Shown here: positions 38,401 to 49,531 of the stretch, piece by piece | How positions within the stretch are numbered: the first letter of the stretch is position 1 | Layout of the letters: every line of letters begins with the position of its first letter | NCBI GenBank assembly: GCA_014825775.1 | Contig: MVAQ01000036.1 | Coordinates: forward strand, 1-64,000 | Direction of reading: 5' to 3' | Origin: Krasilnikovozyma curviuscula | Taxonomy: Eukaryota > Basidiomycota > Tremellomycetes > Cystofilobasidiales > Mrakiaceae | DNA length: 64,000 nucleotides | The notes under the pieces: generated by a model | Database searches by the model: none | Told to the model about the DNA's origin: nothing | The model's input: the letters and a program-made list of their open reading frames with translations, nothing else | Translations under genes and position numbers: made by a program

Positions 38401-39988
38401 CTCAAAGCTCTGCGTGAACAGACGGAGGCGACCCATACTCAACTAAAGTCAGTCACACCGCTCAGTCTATTTCACTCCCTATCGCAGATTTCTCCACACT
38501 GATCTTATACTATTTGTTTGACACTCTAGGGAATCTCATGAAGCAGAACGTGCAAGCTTAGAACAGTCATTTAACACACGGCTCCAGTCTGCGCTCGCCG
38601 ACCACTCGAAAGAGATCGGTGACTTGACTTCCAAAGTTACTTCTCGGCAAGAAACCACGGCTGAAGCAATTTCAAAGCTAGCTGCTGCCGACACTGAGAT
38701 CGAGTCTCTGAAAGATGCTTTGGAGAAAGCAAGTGCAGAACTTCAAGCAACGAAGACTGCCGCTGAGGCTCCAAGGGAGAGCGATAAGATTGTTGACGAA
38801 TTAAAGAGAGAGATTTCCAACTTGAAGGAAGACCTGCAATCTAACATCGAGTAAGTAGTCGACGTTCCTCTTTTTGATCACTAAGGTCCGCCCTGACAAT
38901 ATTTTTGCTTTTCGTTTTTTTCTTTTCTATTTTTTTTTTCCTTCCAGGTCTGCTGCGATGAACAAAGACGCTTTCACTCAACAGCTTCAGATGACTAATG
39001 ATACTCACAATGATCATCTGAAGCAGTCCGCTGAAGCGAAAGTGGCTGAGATTGAAGCCCTCAAGCACCAGGTACGTGCCATTATTCAGATCCTACTCGC
39101 TACTTCTGTCTTAAATGCTTATAGACTACTATCTCATCTACAGCACATTATAGCTCTCCAAACTGCATCAGATGAACACCTCAAGACTCGGCAACAGCTA
39201 GAAGACGAACGTGACGCAAAGAACAAAGCTCTCGCTGAGGCGGCAATTTTGAGATCTACTCCACCAATGAGTCCAACAAAGACTGCGCATCTTGAATCAC
39301 CCCTGGGTCCTCTACACCAAGCCCACAATCAGAAGGTTTCGGAGCTCGAAAAGTAAGCCACCTTTCATCTTCACGATTGCTTTCACTATCCTTGTGACTT
39401 TCTTGTTTATCATGATGTTGAACCCTTCGCTCATTCTTTCCTCTCAACTTAATTTCCTTTCTGGCCTTCTTCTTGTTTCCCCTCTAACTTCCAAATCCTT
39501 TCTGTTCAATTGATCATTTCATTTTCGCACTCTTCCTCTCTTTCTTTCCTACTCCCCTTTTCAGCCAAATTACATTGATGAGAAGGGAACTATCCGGTTA
39601 CAGGGGAGAGAATGACGACTACAACCAGTCTGTAGAGAGCTTGAAACTGACCATGCAGGTGATGCAAAAGCATATCAGTGAACTGGAGGGTGAGAAGGAA
39701 GTCTTGACAGAGGCTCTTCAAAAGTACGTCTTTTCTCCCGCCTCTCCGGTCATTTAACCTTGCTTATCAGTGGCTATATCTCTCAGAGCGAATGATCAGC
39801 TTGCCACCCATGCGTAGAAGGAGACGTGTCTCTCTTTCTGTTCCATGTATCTTTCTATTATCTTGGTTCATTTAGTTTTTATACCCATGATAGCATAATC
39901 CCATCTAGTACCCAATCTCTCCTATTATCACGTTCTAATGAATAACACATACAGCCAACAGAAAGACGAGGTTCGCTCTCCGCTTTAA
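35445..39988 (+). CDS. Large coiled-coil protein, 1,073 aa
   Basis: Fourteen exons (35445-35847, 35952-36264, 36338-36635, 36727-36962, 37040-37211, 37292-37642, 37709-37894, 37969-38220, 38284-38447, 38530-38850, 38948-39071, 39144-39352, 39565-39723, 39955-39988) join in phase. Residues 1-135 are acidic. About 135-330 are Ala/Ser/Thr-rich and basic (KAPPAKPTTSTTKAP). From about 340 to the end is a near-continuous coiled coil (KEKTDEIENLKQELESTKKL; AKIDEIQAKLDELLAELES), broken by a Pro-containing hinge (RSTPPMSPTK). A basic low-complexity head on a long rod resembles microtubule- or cytoskeleton-associated proteins, but no diagnostic domain is present, so that is a guess. The last exon is uncertain: reading through the donor at 39724 would end the protein about 10 codons later. 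Confidence 0.88.
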
Positions 39989-40233
39989 AATAGCTCTCGT
40001 GCCCTTTGCCCTTCCCCACTGACGTCTTAGAATCTGATCTTGTGGGTCCCAATTACAATTTGTTTTACAAGGAGTAGCATGTGTACCCTGCTCAAAGGTC
40101 ACAGCACTTCGGGGGTTGACGACTTGGTCAGCTCGGTGTCTTTCAATTTCTCAAAGGTTTGAGACCGCTTTCTGTGCTGTATCTAACATAGCTGCGATTG
40201 AGTAATGTTGTCATTTCAGCACTCAGCTCTAGG

Positions 40234-41572
40234 TTACCAGTTTCTGTTGACAGGAGTAACACCAGTACCAGTCCTGACAAAGCTCAGGACGTTATTAAGG
40301 ATCTCCAGCTCTTGATCATGTTTGATGGTCTCATTCACCACCGCATTGTCTGAAAGGTGGGGAGTGAGCACTAAGCTGCGCTTCGAGAACTGAGAATTGG
40401 TGAGATCCACGTACGAGGTGACAAAACCGTTCTGTTGGAAGCAATCAGACCAGGGTTGATTTTGGGCTCCTCTTCATACACATCTAAGGCTGCACAACGG
40501 ACCTTCCCAGCCTCCAATGCATCCACCAGCGCCTGCTCATGGATGACACCGCCTCTCTGCAACGAAAACAGGGAAAATGTAAACATATGATACGTCAGCT
40601 GTAAAGCATTAAAAACTCACAGCCGTATTTACAACAATCACTCCATCTTTCATCTTGGAGAACTCTGGTGCATCGATGAGGTGGAAAGTTGCTTTATTGA
40701 GAGGGCAGTTAAGAGAGATAACATCGGCGGTGGCGAGAAGTTCATCGAGAGAGACATACTCTGCACCCTTCTCCTCTAGAGCACAAAATGAAGGAAGACA
40801 TCATCAAGACATTAGTCAAGGCGTAGCTGAAAATATCCACCCACTTTCTGGTGAAAGCTGACTCCTGTTGTAATAGATGATCTTCATTCCAAAGTTTCTC
40901 ATATGATCAGCAACCATCTGACCAATATTGCCCATTCCAACGATACCCAGTATAGAATTCCTAGCGTCTTTCGCAGGCACGTGGTTCTTCCACCAATTCC
41001 CAAGTCGCAGTTGTGTCTCGTTGTGGAAGGTGTTTCGGAGGGCTTGAAGAATCATCATAGCACAGGTGTCTGCTGTTCTCATTCCTACACAGGTTGGGGT
41101 ATTGCAGTATTCGGTCTTCTGGGAGGTGAGGTACTCATCATCTACCCAGTCGTAGCCAGCTCCACCTCCTCCGAACATGCCACAGCCTGAGTCAACGAGA
41201 GGCTTCACCAGCTCCACGTCCAGTGGCCATGGGAAGGGAAGTTGCATCCAGTTCAGGAAGATAATGCAAGCTAATTCCACAGCAGCCTTGTCAGTTTGAA
41301 ACGAGATTGACGAACGACGAAGTCGAGTTCCTAAACACCTTTGAAAGGACCTTGTTTTTCGACTGCTTCTTTCAACCAAGCTTTCATCTCTTCTCTGTTA
41401 CCTTGAGGAACAGCCTGAATACAAATTAGGAAATATTCAGCTCAAAATCAAAGTAAGCAGTAGCTGAGAGCTTGAACTGTACCACAAACTCGACATCTTC
41501 AGCTGCTTGAAGTAAACCCAGCACATCTTGGGAGCTTGGAAGGTTGATGGTAAGTACTTTTGACACGGACAT
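40234..41572 (-). CDS. D-isomer 2-hydroxyacid dehydrogenase, copy 2, 334 aa
   Basis: Six exons on the reverse strand (41572-41483, 41414-41339, 41270-40845, 40775-40621, 40556-40415, 40349-40234) join in phase. It has the same domain plan as copy 1: [16 protein letters not shown] for NAD binding, NTARGGVIHE (Arg), YEEEPKI (Glu) and SPHNAVVNE (His). Two introns that interrupt copy 1 around [14 protein letters not shown] and RTADTCAMM are absent here. It is divergent from ureidoglycolate lyase, whose product is glyoxylate, so a role as glyoxylate reductase is a reasonable inference but is not proven. An in-frame ATG at 41629 would add 19 residues (DRCRAFLQRQ...) that could be an organelle-targeting leader. 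Confidence 0.92.
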
Positions 41573-42179
41573 CTTGAAAGTTTCTATAGGAGTTGATTGT
41601 CGTTGAAGAAAAGCTCTGCAACGGTCCATTTTTTAAATGCTGTCCAACAGCAGCGCTTATGAGGGTACGGCACGTAGCACAAGCATTAGCTAGGTTAGTC
41701 TCTGAATTAAATCATCTTTACAGCTTTTATATTGGTATATTTCTCTGAGCTTCAGATGGGAAACTATCTTGACAAAAGAAGTAGACCAAAGTTGTCCGAA
41801 TTCATTATTGCGGGGACGGAGAAGGGGCCGCTGGGCAGCATCGAGTTCTATTTGACCCACTGGGCTTCTTTACTTGGCTGGGGAATAGTTTATTAGTGGT
41901 TCAATGAGATTCCATGTCTATAAGCTTTGGAAAAAATTCGTAGAAATGACCTCAAAATTAGTTGCCAATCGTTTCTTCCCGACTTATTTTTCTTGAAGAA
42001 CGTTGGCTCGCAACTAGCATCTTGATTGAACCTCCAACTGTCATCTTCGCTCTCTGACGGTCTCTCGGTTGCATTGGGTATCCCTGTCTTGAATTCCTGT
42101 AATTTGCTAGCGGTGAGTAGCTTTGCTGCTCAATGTCCAATCATTGTCTTACTCTACCATTTATGTTCCCGTTCTAGCC
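41573..42179. promoter_or_regulatory. Shared promoter of dehydrogenase copy 2 and ureidoglycolate lyase
   Basis: About 0.6 kb between two divergent start codons. It contains the 9-mer TTGGCTCGC at 42003-42011, 169 nt upstream of the lyase start, which recurs in other promoters of this block. Confidence 0.55.
42003..42011 (+). promoter_or_regulatory. TTGGCTCGC element, occurrence 1
   Basis: Exact copy of a 9-mer also found upstream of the NCS1 permease and between 5-oxoprolinase and MFS copy 2. Candidate operator for a shared regulator; function is inferred from recurrence only. Confidence 0.4.
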
Positions 42180-42836
42180 ATGTCTCTTTCGGTAGTTGCA
42201 CGTACTCTTACCAAAGAAACTCTTCCATCTGGCGGTCTCCTATCTCTCATTTCACCAACTTTGACCACCGCTCGTACGACCATCGGCAACCAAGGAACTT
42301 CGACTCGAACGCCCGACATTGCACCATGTATCAATAACTACTCAAACTCTACAAATGGAACTGGTCGTGCCATCCTCTCGGCCTCACGAAACCAGCCTCG
42401 AGCAACAAAACTCACATCCGAGGGTAAAAAAGTCGTCGAAATCACTCACCTGGAACGACACCCGTACACAACTCAGTCTTTCTCCCCACTTGGAGGATCT
42501 CCTTCAAATGGAGAAGCTTATATCGTGGTCGTTGCGGAAAAGTTGGATGATGGGAGAGGTAATGATGCGCGGTTCGACCTGAAGACTGTCAAGGCTTATA
42601 CTGTGAGGGGAAGCGAAGGTGTCTGTTACGGTGCGAACGTCTGGCATGCACCGATGTGTGTCGTCGGAGAGGTGAGCAGCTGGTTCAATAGAGTCGTCTT
42701 CCACCTTGTCACTACTGACGGTCATTTTGCTGCCTTCCAGACTCTCGACTTTTCCATCTTCCAATTTGGAAACGGGGTCCCAGCTGATGACTGTGAAATG
42801 ATTCAGTTAGAGCAGCCGCTTCAGGTTGTATACTGA
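42180..42836 (+). CDS. DAL3: Ureidoglycolate lyase, 195 aa
   Basis: Two exons (42180-42671, 42741-42836) join in phase. The C-terminal half carries the ureidoglycolate lyase signature: ARFDLKTVKAYTVRGSEGVC, YGANVWHAPMCVVGE and FSIFQFGNGVPADDCE. The HAP segment holds a conserved metal/catalytic His. The enzyme splits ureidoglycolate into glyoxylate and urea, the last ring-carbon-releasing step of allantoin breakdown. The N-terminal ~90 residues (LTKETLPSGGLLSLISPT) match the usual start of the family, though with some low-complexity insertion. The neighbours, a PuuE allantoinase and a 2-hydroxyacid dehydrogenase, fit the pathway. The 69-nt intron is a multiple of three without in-frame stops. 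Confidence 0.9.
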   Translation: MSLSVVARTLTKETLPSGGLLSLISPTLTTARTTIGNQGTSTRTPDIAPCINNYSNSTNGTGRAILSASRNQPRATKLTSEGKKVVEITHLERHPYTTQSFSPLGGSPSNGEAYIVVVAEKLDDGRGNDARFDLKTVKAYTVRGSEGVCYGANVWHAPMCVVGEVSSWFNRVVFHLVTTDGHFAAFQTLDFSIFQFGNGVPADDCEMIQLEQPLQVVY

Positions 42837-43123
42837 TCTGGTGTGTTTTAGGTAGATTGGATCTACGCTGTCAATTGACGCTACTCCCCAATCGCAAATC
42901 TTGTTGGCCTACTGCGAGTATGTTGGGTTTATTTTGTATAACTTGATGATGGTGTTATTCATCTTTTGATTAAATCGTCACGAAGAAGCAACGTAATAAA
43001 AGTGGGATTTATTGACAACAGATGCCCACAACTTACAGCGCCGCTAGACAATGTGTCTCTTGTTCTTTCCTCTATCGTCTATAAAGAATTTCTCATCCCC
43101 GCATCGTGTCCAAATTTATCTCG

Positions 43124-45154
43124 CTAAATGATTCCAGCCTTCCTATCGATACTCTCTAAGAAGCTCTCTTCCTTTTTTAATCCAGTACCCATCGCAGAAG
43201 GACCCCTCTTTAAGTACTGCCCTTGACCCTTCTTACCCACAACACCTTTCCCATCCCTATCCCACACGACTGATCCTCTCAAAATAGTGTACCTCGGCCA
43301 GTTCGTCACCGGCGTGTTTTCGAAAGGAGTGTAATCTGTTGCGACGGAGAGAGAGGTCAATATAAAACGGCATTGGTGGGGTTGAGAAAGATTCTGTGCA
43401 GTGAGGTCTACAGAGGCACTACTTACCAACTGAGTGGTGTAGATACTCATTCTTTATGAGAGTTTCCCCCGTCATACGGCCCTTTGGATACCAGATGACG
43501 ATATCTGCGTCCATTCCAGGAGAGATGTCTCCTTTGCTGTTTTGGAGACCATACAGTTTCGCAGGGTTAGAGGAGGTAATCTCCACAAACTTCTGCACAG
43601 TGACTAAAGAAGGAAAAAATATTGGAAAATCAGAGGGAGGTGTGGGTTAGAGCCTGAGTAAATGATGAGGTATTCACTTCGTTCTCTCTCCACACCATAG
43701 GACATCAGCAATGGTAACCGCGTCTCCACGCCAGGGAGCCCGTTTGGAATCACAGTGAAATCATTGGATCCATCCTCCTTCAAACCTTTTTTCTTCCCCA
43801 TCTTGTGATCAAAGACAGACGGGCAGTGATCGGACGAGAAGATGGTAACTGTTCCATTCTGCACGCCCTTCCAGACACTCTCCAGATCCTGGGGATCGTG
43901 TCTCACAGGAGGTGAGCAGATGAGTTTTGCACCTTCAAATTCTCCATCATCAGCCTGCCCTTCTGCTAGAGGCGTGAAGATGTTCGCTTTGAGAGGCAGT
44001 TCCGATGATTCATGCGTGTCGTGACTTGAATGAGAGCAGCCACAACCACCATGCGATGACGCTCGACGCATCGAGTCAGCGAGAAGCAGGAGATACTGGG
44101 GACATGTTTCCGCAAAGATCGGTTTGAGTTCCGTCTGGGCGGCTTTGATGCATTGCATTGCTGTTGTGCTCGAGACATGCACGATGAGGATCGGCGAGGC
44201 CGTGATGTCGGACAGGCAGATCGCGCGGTTAGTTGCCTCAAACTCGGCTATGGGGGTTCTAGCGATGGCATGGTGGTAAGGAAGGGTGAGAGAGCGTTCT
44301 TGGAGGTGGTCGATGACGAGCTGGACCATGTCGTCGTTTTCTGGAGGAAGGTGCCAATTTTGGCCAGGCGGTTGATGCCACACCGGGAAAAGCAGTAGCT
44401 CCATTTAGTCAATTGAATTTGTTGACAGCGATGCTATTAATGTGGGAGAGAAGCGTACCGGCGTGAATCATGGTTGTAGCACCCAGCTTTCTCGCCGTCA
44501 TCAAAATCTTCAACACGCTCTTATCGTCCATCTTTCTCCCCACATATGTCATATAGATTTTGAAGGAAGAGATACCCTCATCTTTGAACAAACGAGGCAA
44601 TTCTTCGTCCAGTATCTTTGGCTCGTCGACGTTGGTGAGAATAAGGTGAAATCCATAGTCAATGTAGCACTGTCCTGCGGATCTGTGATGGTAGGCTTCC
44701 ACAACTGGGTACAGTGAGGTTTGAGTTCGAACTTGGTTCGCGAAGGCGATGATGGTAGTTGTACCACCCGCGACTGCTGAACGGGTACCCGATTCGAAGG
44801 AGTCTCCAGTGTCGTGGCCTGCTGGATGTTGAAGTTGAGCAAGATGAACATGCGAATCTGTAGAACGATTACATATTGGGATCGGCAAGACAGACCGTCG
44901 GTGAGTAAATTGACACAGAAAGTGGACGAGCTATGTGGAATTTATGCTTCGAGAATGGGGGACTCACCAATACCACCCGGTGTAATGTAAGCTCCTTGAG
45001 CATCTATCACTTTTAAAGCCTGCTCCTTAGGCACTGGAGAGATACTGGAGAGGCAGATAATCTTCTCATCCTTGATTCCAATCCAGACATCTGGTGAGCT
45101 TATCTTTGAAGCTGTGACGATGAGACCACCGTGAATGATCAGGTCATACATCAT
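43124..45154 (-). CDS. PYD2: Dihydropyrimidinase / D-hydantoinase, 545 aa
   Basis: Five exons on the reverse strand (45154-44968, 44857-44459, 44340-43678, 43603-43427, 43335-43124) join in phase. The metal-dependent amidohydrolase motifs are complete: DSHVHL (H65, H67), the carboxylated Lys in SSFKIYMTY (K162), HAEND, VHVSSTTAM, AETCPQYLLL, and the Asp in SSDHCPS. The C-terminal end (NWPRYTILRG, GQYLKRG) is typical of fungal PYD2-type dihydropyrimidinases and not of Dal1 allantoinases. It hydrolyses the cyclic amide of dihydrouracil, dihydrothymine or 5-substituted hydantoins in the cytosol. A His/Cys-rich loop sits after AETCPQYLLL. It is tandem with the PuuE gene upstream, 207 nt away. Confidence 0.93.
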
Positions 45155-45361
45155 CTTGAATGTTTCTTAATGCTCGACGGAGGGACTCTGAGGTGTAGTT
45201 CGGTGGTAAATAGCCATGAAGAAAACGCTCGGCTCAAAGGCTATCGGGAAGCAACGACTTGCTCGTGGCGCACCAACGGGGTCTAAAGAGACTGGACTTG
45301 CTCTGAAACGAACCAAAACTTAACTTCAATTCACCTTCTGATATATCAAGGTACATCCTAG

Positions 45362-46726
45362 CTAGTCTTTGGGATGGTAAGGGTATTTCTTCATCCAATG
45401 ATCAGCGATCTCTTCCCTCGTCGTGATCCAAACATCAGGTTTTGTTTTGATGTAGTCGACAAACTTTCTTAACCCAGCAAGACGGGCTGGACGACCCAAC
45501 ATTCGACAGTGCATACCTGTGAAATGAGAAGAGGTTCAGGTGAGAACGAGTTCAACGAATATGGCGAAAGGAAGGGGGACGTACCAATACTCAGCATTTT
45601 GCCATAGCCTGCCTCGCCCTCGCGGTATAACTCGTCGAAAGCAGCAATTAGATAACTGGAGAAATCTTCTGGTGAGATGAAGGACTGATACCCAGAACAC
45701 TAAGAAAGCCAATAACCGATTAGCGACTGGACTGGCAGTGATTGCGGTGGAGTGACAGCTTACCTTAAAGTCATTTGTATCGAGAGCGTACGGGACAATC
45801 AAGAGACCGTCATTCTTTGTTCCACCAGGAGATTCGATGTAATATGGTAGGTCGTCAGCGTAACTGTCGGAATAGTACTTCAAAGGCAGTCCCAGTTCCT
45901 TGAATGTGCGAGCGACGACGGCTCGTGATCGCTCGCCAGCCTTGGACTTAACCATCCCGTAGTACCAACCAACAGGAGGCTTTCCAGTAGTTTCAGTGAT
46001 AGCTGTTCACCGTTCGAAGATAGCATTTGCTCAGTCAACAAGTTCCGCCAGCGGAGGTGAGGTCGCAATACGTACCAGTGACGGCTTTCTTGATGTTCTC
46101 TACCTCTTCTTCTTCAGTCCATCCTGATCGATCAATCCATCTCCATCCATGAGAACAGACCTCGTGTCCCATCTTCTTACAGTGCTCTGGAACTTGAGGG
46201 TTCTGGTAAAGTGCTTGACCTATGCCAAAGACGGTGATTGGCAATTTGTTCTCATCAAATAACCTAAGGATTCGCCAAACACCAGCTCGTGATCCGTATT
46301 CGTAGAAGCTACGCAGTTGTAAATTGCAATGAACCAGACGTTAGGGTTGGCGGCGTGCAGAATGAGAAGGCGGCAGACGATGAGCGCTGTCACTCGCTCG
46401 ACATATTCTAAACCAGATAGACTTACGATTCGGCATTGATATCTCTCTGTCCATCAGCCATACCGCTATGAGAAGGACCCAGCTGTAGCAGCAAACGTCA
46501 GGGAGCCAGTAACGAGGCAGTCGAAGGCGAAAGATTGACTAACCTCAGTACCGATAGACTCATTACGAGCATCTCCCAGCATTACATTCCTCTCACTACC
46601 TTCCTCGTAGTTAAGCACAAAATTGATGGCAATTTTGGCGTTGTTAGGCCAGGGATTTTCGGGGGTGTCCTTCCCATACCCAATTAGATCCCTTTCACCG
46701 TAATCGGTACTGTTGAGCTCTACCAT
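45362..46726 (-). CDS. puuE: PuuE-type allantoinase (polysaccharide-deacetylase fold), 326 aa
   Basis: Six exons on the reverse strand (46726-46544, 46482-46427, 46308-46076, 46002-45764, 45699-45585, 45516-45362) join in phase. The protein follows bacterial PuuE from end to end: RDLIGYGKDTPENPWPN, AINFVLNYEEGSERNV, SFYEYGSRAGVWRILRLF, HEVCSHGWRWID, KPPVGWYYG, DDLPYYIES, LIVPYALDTNDFK, MLSIGMHCRMLGRPAR. PuuE opens allantoin to allantoate without the binuclear metal centre of classic allantoinases. Related NodB-fold enzymes act on cyclic imides, which is the main alternative. The start is divergent from the Zn2Cys6 regulator, 244 nt away, implying coordinated control. Confidence 0.93.
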
Positions 46727-46970
46727 TTTAATAGGTTATTACTACTGGTGAAATTCGGGCTGGAACTATACTTCTTGGAGATGAAACTTGTTCTGAATGG
46801 GGTTGAAATACATACATGTCTGCTGAGCTGGGGAGGGAGTCGTTTGCTCGCGAAGGCGAGCGGCTCAATATGACGCTCGACTTGCATTCCGAAATTCCAA
46901 TCAAGGGACCTACCGCTGCTCTGGACCCTCCCTATCTTATCCCACGAGGTCCAGTGATCTGTCAGATACC
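46727..46970. promoter_or_regulatory. Divergent promoter of PuuE and the Zn2Cys6 regulator
   Basis: The 244-nt region contains an inverted repeat, GCTCGC-gaag-GCGAGC (46846-46861), whose arm matches the core of TTGGCTCGC seen in three other promoters here. A reverse GATAAG (CTTATC, about 46934) lies close to the regulator start. Confidence 0.55.
46846..46861. promoter_or_regulatory. Perfect 6-bp inverted repeat GCTCGC-N4-GCGAGC
   Basis: Symmetric site midway between two divergent genes of the block. Two-fold symmetry suits a dimeric regulator such as a Zn2Cys6 protein; binding is not shown. Confidence 0.4.
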
Positions 46971-49531
46971 ATGCCCAAGAGTCCAGCTTCGAATGAAGAC
47001 TCAGAGGCCCCTCCTACCAAAAGAACCAGAAGCGCGGTAAGTTACCATGCCCTTAACACCACCGGAATCTCTATAGAAGTAGATACTTACTGACTTTGTA
47101 TCTAATGGGCTAGGTCGCTTGCTCGAGATGCAAGTCTAGAAGGCAGAAGGTACATTTTTTACAACCCAGTCGTCGATTCCTCCATGCCGTCCGTTCATTC
47201 TTGATAATGTGTCTCCCCAGTGCGATAATCTAGAGCCTACATGTAGCAACTGTGCAAAGAGCTCAAAGGAGTGCACTTACTCTGACGGAGACTATCCGTC
47301 CTGGTACACTCAACGTATCGAGGCAAAGGTTGTCGCACTCGAGGCACAGTTGCGCCAATTTCAGCAACAACAGACAATGCCGACCTTCAGCTCTGATTTA
47401 CAGGTTAAAAACCCTTCTTCATCAGCCTCAGCTTCTTCCTCCAGCTATTCGTCTGCTCCCCCACAGCTACCTTCGTTCCAGCCCAACGGCCTCAAGCAGC
47501 AACGCAACTCGACTTCCACCTTTGCCTCGAATCATCTTGGCAGTGCTTTGGGGTTCCTATCGTTATGTGCTACAGCTGAACCTTACTATCTAGGATCGAC
47601 ATCGGGGTTCTCATTGGGTAAGCCATTCGCTCGATGTAACCTGCACGTGAATCTTCTCAACTGACAGTCCTTTATTTTCCTTCAGCTAACATGGTTCAAG
47701 CTGCAGTTTCTCAATCATCACCAAACGAATCCTCTATTTCCCCTATCGCTACTTCAAATTCACCTGCTGATGCCCTCAGTCTGAACCTCCCTTCTCCAGC
47801 CGACCAACCGTTCAGCTGCCATCGTCCGAAAGAAACGACTCAGCCTGCAGCCTTACCCTCCGATGACCTAGGTGACATCCTCCTCAACGCATACCTATCA
47901 AAAGTTCATCGACCGTATCCGTTCCTCGACCGATCAAAACTCATCGCGTGCCATCGCGACAGGCATAGCCTAAGTCAGGAGAGAGGTGGGGATATGGTCC
48001 TTCTCAAGCTACATCTGGTGTATGGGATAGGTGCTCGTCACCTCCAACTGTCGTCGTCGACGAGTCACGGCGTTCAGTTTGATAGGACACTACCTGAGGC
48101 TCATTTTGTGGCCGCCATTCAGAAGCTTGAAACTGCTGTAATTTGATTTCTGGTCTTCGCTTCGACAAAAACGTTTCTCACACCAATTTCCATCTCGTTG
48201 CAGTTCCAGTTACGGGGGATGGACACGGTAGAATCGCTTCTACTGTTAACGCTGTACTCTCTTCACGCACCATCAGGTCTGTCTCGTTCTTCTTTCTACC
48301 TCACCTTTCACTGCTGACGACTCTTATTAAATTTTAGGTGGGCCTGGGGTTTATCACCTCATCGGAATGGCTACAAGATCTTGCGTGGAAATGGGACTTC
48401 ATCGAGAAGCGAAGCAGTTGCCGTCTGGAATGGAAGGGGCAGATCAGCTGAGGAAGAGACTCTTCTGGTCCACTTATTTGTTAGAAAGAAAGATAGCAAA
48501 TACTTTGGGCAGACCCTTTTCTCTGAGTGATGAGGATATCGACGTTGAGGTGAGTCTGCACGTTTTAGCAGTCTCTTCACGAATATGAAACCAATATCTG
48601 TATTCGCCTTGCAGCTGCCTTTAGAGCTGCTTGGAACCGCTCAGCCTGGACAATCAGAAACATGTCACTTTGTGAAGCTCGTCAAGCTGGAGCGGATCAA
48701 CTCCAAGATCCAGCGCCTCTCTAGCCGCATCAACGACTCCTTCAATCCACCTTCCCTCGAAGAAGTCGAACTCCTCAGATTGGAACTAGAAACGTGGTTT
48801 AGTGCATCTCAATCATCCATATCTTCTTCAGCAGATCTGGACGAATCAATTGCTTTGGAGTACTACAAGTCTCTGCGTTTTCTCTACCAGCCCTTCGTCC
48901 TCAACCCGCACCCGTCGCAGCAGTTCGTCCTTGCTTGTGCCCAAGCGTCGGGGTCAATCTGCAAATCATATAAGCGTTTACACGTGGTGTCAATTAGCGT
49001 TGGGATGTTTGTGCTCGAGCTTCAGGACGTGCTGGTTGCGGGAATCAGCTTGATTTTCTGTGTCTGGTTGTATCCGAAGCTGGTGGATCCGTTCAACTTG
49101 ATGGATGATCTAAATGGTAAGACTAATTTCCTCTTCTAAATATTTCGGAAATTCCTGGAAATGACGTGGTTGATTATCCAGCTTGCTCTACTGTCCTCTT
49201 CATTATCTCTGAGCGTTGGGCGTCTGGGAAGCGCTATCGAGACAGCTTTGAAGCATTGGTCGCCAAAACCATGGCTCACGTCAAAGCAGTTCACCAAGTA
49301 TCCGGCGACGCAGGGCCTCAAGAACAGCTCCCTGGTCTGCAGGTACCCTTCGACCTTGCAGAGACTGACCACAATATTCTTGGGTACGGCGCTGCTTGGG
49401 GCACAGGCGATGATCTCTGGGCGATGCTCAATACGATGACGGGAACTAGCGAAGGAAATGCTGGTATCGGATTTGATGATCTGTGGTTGAACGACGCGAT
49501 GATGAGCACGACCAACAGCTATCAATATTGA
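46971..49531 (+). CDS. Zn2Cys6 transcription factor with fungal-specific middle domain, 695 aa
   Basis: Eight exons (46971-47036, 47114-47149, 47221-47617, 47686-48137, 48204-48276, 48338-48549, 48615-49116, 49182-49531) join in phase. The zinc cluster is ACSRCKSRRQK plus CDNLEPTCSNCAKSSKEC, giving C-x2-C-x6-C-x6-C-x2-C-x6-C, followed by a short coil (RIEAKVVALEAQLRQFQQQQ). The fungal-specific transcription-factor domain is clear: YLSKVHRPYPFLDRSKL, LVYGIGARHLQL, LLLTLYSLHAPSGGPGVYHL, MATRSCVEMGLHRE, RLFWSTYLLERKIANTLGRP. Its position between PuuE (divergent) and the NCS1 permease (414 nt downstream) makes it the best candidate for a pathway-specific activator of this block. Confidence 0.93.

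Noticed and set aside
43124..45154. Reading this gene as a Dal1-type allantoinase
   Set aside because: The C-terminal NWPRYTILRG and QYLKRG blocks and the CPQYLLL segment fit dihydropyrimidinase instead.
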